Shown: positions 8,308-17,583, numbered from the stretch's first letter. The stretch is 38,703 bases of DNA from an uncultured Alphaproteobacteria bacterium (GCA_913044255.1 CAJWOI010000001.1:1-38703); one strand, 5' to 3'. The notes: a model not told the origin generated them from the letters alone. A program made the numbers and translations.

Positions 8308-9471
8308 TTAAAATGCCTTCCGCAGATCCTCGACCAAATCGCAGCGTTCCCACGAAAACCCGCCGTCCGCATCGGGGTTTCGGCCAAAATGTCCGTAAGC
8401 CGCAGTCCGCGCAAAAATCGGCCGACTTAGATTTAAATGTTCACGAATGCCACGAGGGGATAGATCAACTCGCTCCTGCAACACCGTCGACAGTTGACTT
8501 TCTTCCACCTCACCTGTGCCATGTGTGTCGACGTATACGGACAGCGGCCTCGACAACCCAATTGCATACGCGAGTTGAATAGTACAACGCTCCGCAAGTC
8601 TGGCTGCAACAACGTTCTTCGCAAGATATCTAGCGACATAGGCCGCTGAGCGATCCACTTTTGTTGGATCCTTGCCAGAGAAAGCCCCGCCGCCATGTGG
8701 CGCTGCACCTCCGTAGGTGTCGACAATTATTTTGCGACCTGTAAGGCCGCAATCCCCATCAGGGCCGCCAATGACAAACCGCCCCGTAGGATTAACGTAG
8801 AAATCTTTGTCCGGACACATCCAGCCATCTGGTAAAATTTTTTCGACATGTGGTCGCACTATTTCACGCACCTGATCCTGATCGAATTCAGGCTTGTGTT
8901 GTGTTGAGACAACAACAGAAGCCGCCCCGACCGGTTGCCCATTGGCATAACGAAGTGTGACCTGGCTCTTTGAATCTGGACCCAAGGCAAGTGTTTCACC
9001 TGCATGACGCGCCTGAGCAAGCGAGCGGAGAATTTCATGGCTAAAATATATAGGTGCCGGCATCAAGACGTCAGTCTCTCGACACGCATAACCAAACATA
9101 ATGCCTTGGTCACCGGCACCCTCGTCCTTATTACCGATAGCATCTACTCCCATCGCAATATCATCCGACTGACGATGCAAATGCACTTCCACTCGTAGAT
9201 CGCACCAGTGAAAGCCGCGTTGCTCGTAGCCAATGCCACGGATTACCTTACGAACTACATCCTCAATTTTTTCACTCGAGAAATCGGGGCCCCGAGTCTC
9301 GCCTGCAATCACAGTCAAATTAGTTGTTGCCATGGTTTCAACGGCGACTCTAGAGTTCGAATCTTCAGCCAGAAAGGTGTCAACAATCGAATCGGAGACA
9401 AGGTCACATACCTTGTCGGGATGACCCTCTGAAACGGACTCACTAGTAAATAAATATTCGGATACGGGCAT
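8308..9471 (-). CDS. metK: S-adenosylmethionine synthetase
   Basis: MetK condenses ATP and methionine to S-adenosylmethionine. The 387-residue sequence shows EGHPDKVCD at the N-terminus, the methionine-site hexapeptide region GAGDQGIMFGYA, and the phosphate-binding GGGAFSGKDPTKVDRSAAY. Asp and Lys residues expected at the active site (GPDGDCGLTGRK) are present. The ATG at 9471 directly precedes VSEYLFTSESVSEGHPDK. Upstream is a 260-bp non-coding leader rather than the XRE-type regulator gene often found between lnt and metK in related genomes. Confidence 0.97.
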   Translation of the reverse strand: MPVSEYLFTSESVSEGHPDKVCDLVSDSIVDTFLAEDSNSRVAVETMATTNLTVIAGETRGPDFSSEKIEDVVRKVIRGIGYEQRGFHWCDLRVEVHLHRQSDDIAMGVDAIGNKDEGAGDQGIMFGYACRETDVLMPAPIYFSHEILRSLAQARHAGETLALGPDSKSQVTLRYANGQPVGAASVVVSTQHKPEFDQDQVREIVRPHVEKILPDGWMCPDKDFYVNPTGRFVIGGPDGDCGLTGRKIIVDTYGGAAPHGGGAFSGKDPTKVDRSAAYVARYLAKNVVAARLAERCTIQLAYAIGLSRPLSVYVDTHGTGEVEESQLSTVLQERVDLSPRGIREHLNLSRPIFARTAAYGHFGRNPDADGGFSWERCDLVEDLRKAF

Positions 9472-9731
9472 CTTTAGCCTCTAAGCGACGAGAGAAGATT
9501 CCAGGCCGCTTCCAAAAATAGATCCGGCTTGGCGGCTTCATAGCAGTTGTCTCAATAAAGCGCCATGTTTGGGCGTGCATATTCGAGTCTAGTGAAAGCA
9601 AAAACAGCCTGTGTATAAGTAATTTGGCACGATGAACTGGTCGGGCCCTTGATCAAACTACTTTATAATTGGGATAGTTGCAGTGTGCGCATGAACAACG
9701 CATCCAACAATTCTTTGCAACGGCCCAATGA
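9472..9731 (-). other. 260-bp intergenic region and metK leader
   Basis: No open frame worth calling lies here. On the minus strand there is a TATAAA-type -10 (about 9664-9669) without a clear -35. Close to metK, GCCGC and GCGGC arms enclose an AU-rich stretch, and AGAGG lies 9-13 bases before the ATG. I compared the leader with remembered SAM-II, SAM/SAH and SAH riboswitch consensus patterns and found no convincing match. Confidence 0.4.
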
Positions 9732-11297
9732 CTATTCGCCCAACGTTCGACGTTGCGCACCCCCAACTAATGTCACCGCCACCAGTAAAACCACAAACAA
9801 CACGATAGGGATGTTCCCGTGTTGACCGTAGAATGTGGCTTCTATTAAGGGCATTGGCAATTCCGTGTCGAGGACACCCGTCTCCCCCAAACCTAGAGAC
9901 GCTACAACGCGGCCGTGCGCATCGATGGCCGCCGAAATACCCGTGTTTGCCGCACGAATTAGCGGAAGACCCTCCTCCACTGATCGAAATTTTGTTTGCA
10001 CCAAATGCTGATACGGACCCGCACTGTTTCCATACCAGGCATCATTGGTAAGATTAAGCAGCCATTCCGGGCGTCTCGATTCATCAATAACATCCCCAGG
10101 AAAAATTGCTTCAAAACAAATTAACAGCCCGACCGATGGCAGACTTGGCAAGTCAAGAGTTTGTTGGCCTGTACCACGAGAATAATCCCGACTGCCGTGC
10201 ACTAACTTAGCAAAAGGCAACCAGTCTCGAAGCGGCACATATTCACCGAAAGGAACCAGCCGCATCTTGTTGTATGAGCCAACTATATCGCCGGCAAATG
10301 ATATCGCATGCAAGCTGTTCCATATCCGCAGTGGCTCCTCCCCTTTTTCAGACATACTGATTGCACCCGTTATTAGCAGTCCTTCGGGTGGCGTTGCCGA
10401 ACCTATCATCTCACGAATAGGAGGGTTCCATTCCACTGCGTACGGCGTAGCCGTTTCGGGCCATATTACATGCGTGATTTGCCGTGTCGCAGGCACTTGA
10501 GTCAGCGTCAGATGTTCAACGAAATGTGCTTCGCGTAAATCGGGGAGCCACTTATGATGTTGCGCGATGTTGGCCTGCACTATTCGCAATCGCACATCTT
10601 CTACCACGTCAAGGGATACATTACTTAGACGCAGTGCTCCACCCGCCCATATCGCCGAAAGCCCGACTGCTGCAACACCTATCCATGTCCAGCGGCGCCA
10701 TGCAATAGGTTGTTCCGACCTGACGAGAGTCATTGGAGAAGCGGCACAAAAAACTGTGACCGCACTTACACCAAACACTCCGGTTACCGCCGCCAGTTGG
10801 ATCATAGCATCGGAGAAGCCCCAGGCGTAGCCAATAAGATTCCAAGGGAACCCCCCCAGAATAAAAAAGCTTCGTCCCCACTCTGCGAGTGTCCATAAGC
10901 TTGCAAACAACACAACCTGAGAAACGCCAGAAAGCCGTGCTATATTGCAGACGGCTCCCACTAGAGCAATGGATAAGGCGGCCGTTGCTGCAAGTGCTGC
11001 GACAGCCAAAATTCCTGCAAACACACCAACATCGGCTACAACAAATGAATTACCGACCCAATAAAACCCTGCTACAAAATGACCGAAACCAAACCACCAG
11101 CCTATTATGAACGCAGCCCTGAGGCTGGCGGCACTGGTGCAAAATAACAATAAACCAGTAAGCGCCGGAACTAAAACAGGAACCATGTGGGTGGGCGCAA
11201 ATGCCAGACTGCCTATAGCGCCAAGTAAACCGGCGACTGCCCATAACTTCCATCCTGACAGGCCAATCAAAACTGCATAGAAACGGTCCCCTGACAC
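9732..11297 (-). CDS. lnt: apolipoprotein N-acyltransferase
   Basis: Lnt transfers an acyl chain from phospholipid to the N-terminal cysteine of lipoproteins in the inner membrane, the last step of lipoprotein maturation. The 521-residue protein has six or more hydrophobic segments in residues 1-220, then a periplasmic carbon-nitrogen hydrolase domain with the catalytic triad Glu281 (WPETATPY), Lys344 (NKMRLVPFGEY) and Cys394 (LLICFEAIFP), and a C-terminal membrane segment (IPIVLFVVLLVAVTLV). The start is GTG at 11297, 8 bp after corC. It is the last gene of the miaB operon. Confidence 0.96.
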   Translation of the reverse strand: MSGDRFYAVLIGLSGWKLWAVAGLLGAIGSLAFAPTHMVPVLVPALTGLLLFCTSAASLRAAFIIGWWFGFGHFVAGFYWVGNSFVVADVGVFAGILAVAALAATAALSIALVGAVCNIARLSGVSQVVLFASLWTLAEWGRSFFILGGFPWNLIGYAWGFSDAMIQLAAVTGVFGVSAVTVFCAASPMTLVRSEQPIAWRRWTWIGVAAVGLSAIWAGGALRLSNVSLDVVEDVRLRIVQANIAQHHKWLPDLREAHFVEHLTLTQVPATRQITHVIWPETATPYAVEWNPPIREMIGSATPPEGLLITGAISMSEKGEEPLRIWNSLHAISFAGDIVGSYNKMRLVPFGEYVPLRDWLPFAKLVHGSRDYSRGTGQQTLDLPSLPSVGLLICFEAIFPGDVIDESRRPEWLLNLTNDAWYGNSAGPYQHLVQTKFRSVEEGLPLIRAANTGISAAIDAHGRVVASLGLGETGVLDTELPMPLIEATFYGQHGNIPIVLFVVLLVAVTLVGGAQRRTLGE

Positions 11298-11305
11298 CGA
11301 CCGTG

Positions 11306-12250
11306 CTAAACTTTCTCGTTAACTGCGACAGGTGGCGCAGTATCGCGGTCCAATTTGAGATGCACACGCAGCCGCCGGATTCTGCGTGGATCGGCATCGA
11401 CAACTTCAAAGGTCATGCCCGACGGGTGAGCAATCAGCTCTCCTCGTAATGGCACCCTTCCCGCCAATTCGCATACTAAGCCACCCAATGTATCAATTTC
11501 CTCGTCTCGCGCGTCCGGCAAAAGGTCAATGCCACATTTGGACTCTAAATCAGGAACTGGCACCCGAGCATCCGCGTCAAAAAGCCCGTCCGCGCGCATC
11601 GAAAGCCTTGGCTCTATCGTCCGGTCATGCTCATCTTCTATCTCACCAACGATTTCCTCTACCAGATCCTCAATAGTAACCAGTCCATCCGTCCCACCAT
11701 ATTCGTCGATTACTAGCGCCAAATGAATTTTAGTTGCCCTCATTTCTAGAAGCAGTTCTTGGATAGGCATGGATGGTGGAACAAACAATAGAGAACGGAT
11801 AATTGAAGAAATTTCAAAATCATTATCCCGGCCCCTGAATGTGAGTACATCTCGAATATGAACCATACCCGCGACATCATCGAGCGTCCCTCGGTGAACC
11901 GGCACCCGTGAATGACCTTGTTCACAAATTAAAGAAATCAAATGTTCAAGCGATATATCTGCAGGAATTGCGACAATATCTGCACGAGGCACCATCACGT
12001 CCGCAACATCAAGACGCCCGAAATCCAATAAATTTCGAAACATAGTGCGTTCTTCTGCTTCGCCAGGAAGACCGTCGTCGTGATGTTCTTCAATCAGTTC
12101 CTCAATTGATTCCCTGAAGGTCGGCTCGCTGGAACGATCACCCAATATTGTTCGCAAACTCCGCCACAGGTGCAGTGGCGCAAGTCCTTTTAGCCCAGTT
12201 TTTACCGCATGCATTGCACTAAGAAACGAGGACCGCGTTATCATTGTCAT
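11306..12250 (-). CDS. corC: CorC/HlyC-type CBS-domain protein
   Basis: The 314-residue protein has two CBS domains (DVMVPRADIVAIPADISL and onward; SSIIRSLLFVPPSMPIQELL to DEYGGTDGLVTIEDLVEEIVGEIEDEHD) followed by a CorC/HlyC C-terminal transporter-associated domain (EEIDTLGGLVCELAGRVPLRGE). There is no DUF21 membrane domain, so it is the soluble CorC type that accompanies ybeY and lnt in proteobacteria and is linked to Mg/Co handling in enterics; older annotations call it haemolysin C. Its ATG overlaps the ybeY stop by 4 bp. Confidence 0.93.
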   Translation of the reverse strand: MTMITRSSFLSAMHAVKTGLKGLAPLHLWRSLRTILGDRSSEPTFRESIEELIEEHHDDGLPGEAEERTMFRNLLDFGRLDVADVMVPRADIVAIPADISLEHLISLICEQGHSRVPVHRGTLDDVAGMVHIRDVLTFRGRDNDFEISSIIRSLLFVPPSMPIQELLLEMRATKIHLALVIDEYGGTDGLVTIEDLVEEIVGEIEDEHDRTIEPRLSMRADGLFDADARVPVPDLESKCGIDLLPDARDEEIDTLGGLVCELAGRVPLRGELIAHPSGMTFEVVDADPRRIRRLRVHLKLDRDTAPPVAVNEKV

Positions 12251-12768
12251 AACCTGGTAAACTCTACACTAGCATTATCGGAAAATGGGTCACCGATGCC
12301 CAGCCGAGCTAGAGATGATACCTCAAGTCTTTCCATGGCAGCGGCCTCCGGAGACGCCTTATGGTCAAACCCGAGAAGATGCAAAGCGCCATGGACGAGT
12401 AGATGAGCCATATGGGATCTGATTGACTTAATTCCGCGTTTTGCCTCATGGTCGACCCGATCAAATGACATTGCGATGTCACCCCACATCACTGGCCCAT
12501 GCTCCTCCGCACCGTATGATGGCTGCATACGGACTGGAAATGACAGTACGTTAGTCGGTCCTTCTCGACCACGATACTGTGAATTTAACATGCCCATAGC
12601 CGAATCGTTTGTCAGAAGCACGCTCACCTCCCCGTATGCCCTTTGTCCCACCGACGCGAAAGAGGCCTCAACAGCACGTTCACATAAATCATGAACATCA
12701 AAAGGAAGTTCAGACCAACGGCGCTCATCAATACGTAGCGACACCAATGCAATGCTCTGGGCACGCAT
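12247..12768 (-). CDS. ybeY: endoribonuclease YbeY
   Basis: YbeY is a zinc-dependent RNase needed for 16S rRNA 3' processing and 70S quality control. The metal motif H-G-x-L-H-L-x-G-x-D-H is intact with His126, His130 and His136, and the family segment RGREGPTNVLSFP lies at residues 66-78. At 173 residues it is normal for alphaproteobacteria. It sits between phoH and corC, overlapping the first by 1 bp (TGATG) and the second by 4 bp, so translation of the three is coupled. Confidence 0.96.
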   Translation of the reverse strand: MRAQSIALVSLRIDERRWSELPFDVHDLCERAVEASFASVGQRAYGEVSVLLTNDSAMGMLNSQYRGREGPTNVLSFPVRMQPSYGAEEHGPVMWGDIAMSFDRVDHEAKRGIKSIRSHMAHLLVHGALHLLGFDHKASPEAAAMERLEVSSLARLGIGDPFSDNASVEFTRL

Positions 12769-13805
12769 CAGTTCTTATGGGACTTACCAGCAGGATCACG
12801 AGAGCTATGGTGAGCTGCATAGCTTCCTTCGTGTGCATCGTAAGCCTTGACAATTTTCGTTACCAAAGAGTGCCGAACAACGTCGGTATCGGCAAACTTG
12901 ACAACTTTACTATCTTCCAATTCGCCGACTATTGACAACCCATGTGCCAAACCACTTTGCATGCCTCTCGGCAAATCAATCTGCGATAAATCACCAGTTA
13001 CCGCCATACGTGAGTTCTCACCGAGCCGAGTCAAAAACATCTTCATCTGAACTGGCGTTGTATTTTGCGCCTCGTCTAAAATTACAAAAGCATTTGATAG
13101 CGTCCGGCCACGCATAAAGGCTAGGGGCGCAACCTCAATGTCGCCTCCATGCAAATAATTGTTAACCTTATCCGCAGGCATCATATCGTAAAGTGCGTCA
13201 TAAAGTGGCCGGAGATAAGGGTCAACTTTATCCCGGAGATCGCCGGGCAAAAATCCAAGCCTTTCTCCCGCTTCCACCGCAGGCCTCGACAATACTAATC
13301 GCTCAACATGGCCTCGCGCCATTAATGATAAAGCTACCGCCACAGCCAAATATGTCTTCCCTGTCCCCGCCGGGCCAATTCCAAATACGAGCTCTGCGTC
13401 CATTAATGCACGTACATATCTTGTCTGATTCGACGACCGCGGCAAAATCGTCCGCCTCGGTGTTCGGATGACGGACCTGTTTTTGGGGTCCTCTGCTTGA
13501 CCCGAAACGTCATTGGAGGCAGTCCTCAGAACTGCCTCCACCTCGGCAATGTCAACAGGCAATTCACGCTTGAGCATGTCGTACAACTCAAGGAAAACTT
13601 TTTTGGCCGCATTGGTTGCATCCGCTGAACCAGACAGAGCTACATGATTTCCTCTACTTGTGACCCAAACACCGAAAGCCTGTTCTATACGGGCAAGATG
13701 CTGGTCATGCTCACCAAATAAGGCAGGCAGCAAACTGTTATCATCAAATGTTAGATAGAGTGAGGCTTCACCCTCATGTGCAGCTGAAAATGCAGAAGAC
13801 GACAT
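12768..13805 (-). CDS. PhoH-like ATPase
   Basis: This 345-residue protein has a short N-terminal KH-like region followed by the PhoH P-loop domain. Walker A is GPAGTGKT (144-151) and Walker B is VILDEAQN (about 247-254), with the family's ARGHVERLVLSRPAVEAGERLGFLPGD region between. It is a cytoplasmic ATPase thought to work with YbeY in RNA metabolism. I use the ATG at 13805, which overlaps the miaB stop as TGATG; a frame reaching 13841 would overlap miaB further and add non-family residues. The name PhoH does not by itself imply phosphate control here. Confidence 0.93.
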   Translation of the reverse strand: MSSSAFSAAHEGEASLYLTFDDNSLLPALFGEHDQHLARIEQAFGVWVTSRGNHVALSGSADATNAAKKVFLELYDMLKRELPVDIAEVEAVLRTASNDVSGQAEDPKNRSVIRTPRRTILPRSSNQTRYVRALMDAELVFGIGPAGTGKTYLAVAVALSLMARGHVERLVLSRPAVEAGERLGFLPGDLRDKVDPYLRPLYDALYDMMPADKVNNYLHGGDIEVAPLAFMRGRTLSNAFVILDEAQNTTPVQMKMFLTRLGENSRMAVTGDLSQIDLPRGMQSGLAHGLSIVGELEDSKVVKFADTDVVRHSLVTKIVKAYDAHEGSYAAHHSSRDPAGKSHKN

Positions 13806-15274
13806 CAAAAAGCATGCTCCTTTGTCAAGGTATCGGCACACAAACGACTGTCTACTAGCCCTCCAAGGCTATTGGCACAGCTATCCACAACCTTCACCTT
13901 GATGAGATCACCGATGTTAGGCGATACAGAGCCATTTCCCGGTTTTACGTGAACGGCTTGGAGATAGGGGCTACGGCCAACCAATTGCCCCGGATGACGA
14001 CCGGGTTTTTCTACCAACACTTCCAAGCACCGTCCGATCATTGAGTCATTGAACTTTTTTTGCTGGTCCGCCAGTAAAGATTGAAGCTCCATCAATCGCT
14101 TGGTCTTAACCGCTTCATCCACATGGCTTCCCTTGGATGCTGCTGGCGTTCCGGGACGGGCACTGTATTTGAACGAATACGCTTGTGCGAAACCAACTCG
14201 TGCAGCGAGAGCCAGGGTTGCTTCAAACTCTGCATCCGTCTCACCCGGAAACCCGACAATGAAGTCTGTCGAGAATGCGATGTCGGGACGGGAACTCTGA
14301 AGACGATCGACTAAGCGAAGATAATCATCAACACTATAACCACGGTTCATCTCAGTTAATATGCGGTCGGAACCAGACTGCACGGGCAGATGCAGCGAAG
14401 GCATTAAAGCCGGCACCTTTCCGTGAGCTTCAATCAGGGATAAGTCCATATCACGGGGATGCGAGGTGGTGTAGCGAATACGCGCTAGTCCCTTAACGTC
14501 TGCAAGACGTTCTATTAGCCCACTCAGAGATGAAATTTCTTGGTGATCACCTGCTCCATGATAGGCGTTAACGTTTTGCCCCAACAATGTGATTTCCCGA
14601 ACGCCACCTTCTACTAGCATTTTGGCTTCGACAATCAATTCGGCCACCGGCCGAGAGTATTCCGCTCCACGAGTATAAGGAACAACACAGAAGGTACAGA
14701 ATTTATCGCAGCCTTCTTGGACCGACAGGAATGCGCTGACACCTCGAACGCTCCGAGTTGTCGGCAAATGATCGAACTTAGGTTCAACCGGAAATTCTGT
14801 GAGAAACACTGGTCCGTTTCCCGCGCCTTCCGCCCTAGCAATCAATTCAGGCAGGCGATGATAAGTCTGCGGGCCAACGACAATGTCGACTTGTGGAATA
14901 CGGCTAACAATCTCTTCGCCTGCGGCCTGTGCTACGCACCCGGCTACAGTTATGATCATACGGCCACCCGCTGCCTCCTGGCGCTTTTTGAACTCCCGCA
15001 ATCGCCCCAACTCAGAGAACAGCTTTTCACTTGCCTTTTCACGGATATGGCAAGTGTTGAGGACCACAACATCCGCCTTTTCCGGACTTGCCACCCGCTC
15101 GTAGCCGAGCGGCGTCAATAACTCTGACATCCGGTCAGAGTCATAGACATTCATCTGGCACCCAAATGTTTTTATAAAAAGCGACTTAGGCCTTGGCCAC
15201 GGCCCGGCTTGCGTTTTCCGCTTCGCGGGCACTTTCTGCGCCTCAGGCTCGTTCACGATGGTCTTTGTATACAC
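13805..15274 (-). CDS. miaB: tRNA-2-methylthio-N6-dimethylallyladenosine synthase
   Basis: MiaB adds the 2-methylthio group to i6A37 of tRNAs. All six iron-sulfur cysteines are visible: Cys39 (TFGCQMN), Cys75 and Cys113 of the N-terminal domain, and the radical SAM triad Cys189, Cys193, Cys196 (CDKFCTFC). A C-terminal TRAM domain (VLVEKPGRHPGQLVGRSP) follows. The length of 489 residues is slightly long because of a basic 25-residue N-terminal tail. The start is GTG at 15274; another GTG six codons later is possible. First gene of the miaB-phoH-ybeY-corC-lnt operon. Confidence 0.96.
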   Translation of the reverse strand: MYTKTIVNEPEAQKVPAKRKTQAGPWPRPKSLFIKTFGCQMNVYDSDRMSELLTPLGYERVASPEKADVVVLNTCHIREKASEKLFSELGRLREFKKRQEAAGGRMIITVAGCVAQAAGEEIVSRIPQVDIVVGPQTYHRLPELIARAEGAGNGPVFLTEFPVEPKFDHLPTTRSVRGVSAFLSVQEGCDKFCTFCVVPYTRGAEYSRPVAELIVEAKMLVEGGVREITLLGQNVNAYHGAGDHQEISSLSGLIERLADVKGLARIRYTTSHPRDMDLSLIEAHGKVPALMPSLHLPVQSGSDRILTEMNRGYSVDDYLRLVDRLQSSRPDIAFSTDFIVGFPGETDAEFEATLALAARVGFAQAYSFKYSARPGTPAASKGSHVDEAVKTKRLMELQSLLADQQKKFNDSMIGRCLEVLVEKPGRHPGQLVGRSPYLQAVHVKPGNGSVSPNIGDLIKVKVVDSCANSLGGLVDSRLCADTLTKEHAF

Positions 15275-15373
15275 TCACCACGTTCTGTTTCACTTTGCTG
15301 ACCCCAAATACTTCCGAAACCTTGGGCGCACAGGGGCCACAACCACCTCAAAACAAAGGATTTCAATGCTCTA

Positions 15374-15401
15374 ACTCTAGCACCGGACCATACCCTGTCA
15401 A
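15374..15401 (-). promoter_or_regulatory. sigma-70 promoter of the miaB operon
   Basis: A perfect -35 hexamer TTGACA (15401-15396, minus strand) is followed by a 16-nt spacer and TAGAGT (15379-15374). It starts 9 bp after the olsA stop codon and would give a leader of about 90 nt before miaB. Confidence 0.55.
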
Positions 15402-15409
15402 GCTGAGGC

Positions 15410-16207
15410 CTATATTGACCGAATTGGCCGTCCGCTCAGCATGTCGGAAACACACGTCGCCACCAGCAACTGACAGTGCCTTGCCATCTCTTTGCGCGAC
15501 CCGCACGTTTCGATAGTTACCGGTGGCAAAAAAGCGATCTCGACAGTTACTGTACTTTGGCCTAGCACCGACCATAAATGTCCTACAAGGTGCATGTCGC
15601 CGTACCAGGCAAAAAGCGGGCGGCGACTTCTGCCCACAGGCAGACCATTAAGTCTCGTATATGCGATCGCTACTGGCTGCACAGTAGTTGGATCAGTCAG
15701 AATTCTATTCTCCGCAACACTAAAAAAGGTACTGCTAAAATCAAGCACTCGATTTCCGTCGTTACTGGTACCTTCAGGAAATAGAATAAGACTATGGCCG
15801 GCCGCAAGACGACGATGCATTTCGTCGCGATATTCCCGGCTCCGGCGCGCGTTACGCTGAACGAAGACCGTGCGATTGAGCCGAGCCAAAAGTCCAAATC
15901 CAGGCCACCCAGCCACCTCTTGTTTGGCAACGAACGTGGCCTTTACTTGTGCAGCTAAAACCACAATATCTAGGTAAGAAGTATGATTAGACACAAACAG
16001 TACAGGTCTATCGCTGCTGGGACAGCCGTGACAAAGCACCCGCAACCCTAGAATAAGGCAGTTTCCGCGATGATATATTTGCGGAACAAACCAGCTCAGC
16101 TGCGTGTCGAATTTAAGCGAAATTGCCTGGATAGGTAGCCAAAACAAAGTCCAAACCAGAAACGCCACGGCGCGAACTGAAGCAACGGCGTGCGCCAATC
16201 CGCTCAT
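15410..16207 (-). CDS. olsA: 1-acyl-glycerol-phosphate-type acyltransferase, probable OlsA
   Basis: The PlsC-family motifs are present: the catalytic HxxxxD as NHTSYLDI, the FPEGTSNDG substrate-binding block, and an N-terminal hydrophobic anchor (AFLVWTLFWLPIQAISL). The gene directly follows the GNAT acyltransferase gene olsB. In rhizobia OlsB makes lyso-ornithine lipid and OlsA adds the second acyl chain, so I assign this as OlsA, with phosphatidic acid synthesis as the alternative. The frame opens at 16255 (overlapping olsB by 35 bp). I prefer the ATG at 16207, leaving a 13-bp gap, but neither start has a strong ribosome-binding site. Confidence 0.8.
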   Translation of the reverse strand: MSGLAHAVASVRAVAFLVWTLFWLPIQAISLKFDTQLSWFVPQIYHRGNCLILGLRVLCHGCPSSDRPVLFVSNHTSYLDIVVLAAQVKATFVAKQEVAGWPGFGLLARLNRTVFVQRNARRSREYRDEMHRRLAAGHSLILFPEGTSNDGNRVLDFSSTFFSVAENRILTDPTTVQPVAIAYTRLNGLPVGRSRRPLFAWYGDMHLVGHLWSVLGQSTVTVEIAFLPPVTIETCGSRKEMARHCQLLVATCVSDMLSGRPIRSI

Positions 16208-16220
16208 AATGTCAGGACGT

Positions 16221-17042
16221 TCAAGCGGTGTTAACCGGACGTCGGTTGCCTTCATAATGTTGTCGATACTTTCCGGTAACGCGCTCTGTCTTTACCACAA
16301 CGCACACATCTGTGGTCTGAAATTGCTCGTCTACGACAGCTCCGTAGCCCACAAAACAACCGACTCGTAGGTAACCCTTAATTAGGGGTGGTAACAGCTC
16401 GCGGGCCAGCCGTTTTTCGATATGTACCTTCGGGATGCGGTCCATCGGAGTATGAAGGTGTTCTAGCGCACGCGGTCGTAAACCGTCTGGAGCCAGGTGA
16501 AAATGATGCAAGTACGAAAGTGGCAGCGCCAATTTTTCCGGATTCGTTCCTGCGAGACTCGCACACCCAAACATCCAGGAAATATCGTGGCGGAACACGT
16601 AGGCCGCAATGCCGCGCCACAAAAGGGCCATTGTATGACCGGTACGGTAGTCCGCCGCAACGCAAGACCGCCCAAGCTCAAGAACTTCGCCTTTTTGCTC
16701 GGTAATTTGGGTGATATCGTATTCACTGGCCGTATAAAAACCACCAGCGTGGGCAGCATTCTCTCTCCGGCTCAACCGATAGGTGCCCACCACGGAATCA
16801 TATAAACCTGCTCGACAATTGTCGATTACCATTAGGTGCTCACAGGCTGAGTCAAAATTATCAAAGTCACGCTGGCGGGTAGCCATTTCACGACTCGGGA
16901 TCGCATTCATTTCGTTGTAAAATACCTGGTATCGAAGAGCCTGAGATGCATCGACCTCATCCGGCGACGAAGCAAGTCTAACCTCAAGGTCTCCTGACCT
17001 AATGCCGTAACTTAAATCATCAACTTGTTCCGCTGTAGCCAT
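16221..17042 (-). CDS. olsB: ornithine N-acyltransferase (GNAT, haemolysin-like), probable OlsB
   Basis: The 273-residue protein matches the acyl-ACP-dependent GNAT family once called haemolysin-like: LEVRLASSPDEVDASQALRY near residue 20, the FDxxxxHLMV block (FDSACEHLMVIDN), VVGTYRLSR, and GEVLELGRSCVAADYR followed by LLWRGIAAYV. OlsB transfers a 3-hydroxyacyl chain to ornithine, the first step of phosphorus-free ornithine lipids in the cell envelope. Its partner olsA follows immediately. A possible PHO-box-like sequence lies about 80 bp upstream (17119-17136). Substrate assignment rests on family and neighbour. Confidence 0.82.
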   Translation of the reverse strand: MATAEQVDDLSYGIRSGDLEVRLASSPDEVDASQALRYQVFYNEMNAIPSREMATRQRDFDNFDSACEHLMVIDNCRAGLYDSVVGTYRLSRRENAAHAGGFYTASEYDITQITEQKGEVLELGRSCVAADYRTGHTMALLWRGIAAYVFRHDISWMFGCASLAGTNPEKLALPLSYLHHFHLAPDGLRPRALEHLHTPMDRIPKVHIEKRLARELLPPLIKGYLRVGCFVGYGAVVDEQFQTTDVCVVVKTERVTGKYRQHYEGNRRPVNTA

Positions 17043-17118
17043 AACTCACTGCACTCGCTCGCTGTATGCGGCCAAAAAGCAAATTACTCACACTCTTCGC
17101 CTGGTGGGCTCTCACTAT

Positions 17119-17136
17119 ATACGAGACTTATGACGC
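17119..17136 (-). promoter_or_regulatory. weak PHO-box-like sequence upstream of olsB
   Basis: On the minus strand GCGTCAT, AAGT and CTCGTAT match the enteric 18-bp PHO box (CTGTCAT, 4-nt spacer, CTGTCAT) at 11 of 18 positions. It lies 77 bp before the olsB ATG, between fur and olsB. No good -10 lies at the expected 10-bp distance, so this is only a suggestion. Confidence 0.25.
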
Positions 17137-17148
17137 CTACTCACCTTT

Positions 17149-17583
17149 CTAACTATCCCCCGAGTTGTTAGCCTTGTCATCTACCCGGGTTCCGTATAGC
17201 TCAAGGCGATGGTCCACTAATTTATATCCTAATTGGCGGGCAACCTCACGTTGCAGGCGCTCAATATCAGGGTTCTGGAATTCAATAACGTTGCCAGATT
17301 GCACATCAATTAAATGATCGTGATGTTCTCTAGATGCTTCCTCGTATCTCGCGCGACCATCACCAAAGTCATGTCGATCAAGGACATTGCACTCTTCAAA
17401 TAATCTGATGGTGCGGTACACGGTCGCCATGCTAATCCGCGAATCAATAACGGCCGCCCTCTGATAAACCGCACCCGCATCAGGATGATCACGCGCGTCA
17501 GACAAAACCCGAGCAATAACCCGCCTTTGCTCTGTCATTTTCAGCCCTTTTTTACGACATCGCTTTTCAATTCGTGTGGACAT
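17149..17583 (-). CDS. fur: Fur-family metal-responsive repressor (Fur/Mur type)
   Basis: This 144-residue regulator has the winged-helix DNA-binding domain (KGLKMTEQRRVIARVL; SMATVYRTIRLFEE) and the C-terminal metal-binding dimerisation domain with HHDH at 87-90, Glu101 and His125 (VDHRLELYG). The CxxC that binds structural zinc in E. coli Fur is absent: the sequence reads LIDVQSGNV where Fur has CLDCGKV. That replacement is common in alphaproteobacterial Fur/Mur proteins, several of which sense manganese. AAGG precedes the ATG at a suitable distance. It diverges from the tusA-like gene. Confidence 0.92.
   Translation of the reverse strand: MSTRIEKRCRKKGLKMTEQRRVIARVLSDARDHPDAGAVYQRAAVIDSRISMATVYRTIRLFEECNVLDRHDFGDGRARYEEASREHHDHLIDVQSGNVIEFQNPDIERLQREVARQLGYKLVDHRLELYGTRVDDKANNSGDS

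Noticed and set aside
9472..9580. SAM or SAM/SAH riboswitch upstream of metK
   Set aside because: ACAAC, GCU and GGAAGC elements recall the SAM/SAH class, but in that class the GGAGC strand lies next to the start codon and pairs with the loop. Here GGAAGC is about 45 nt upstream and the stems do not fit. SAM-II and SAH consensus features are also missing.
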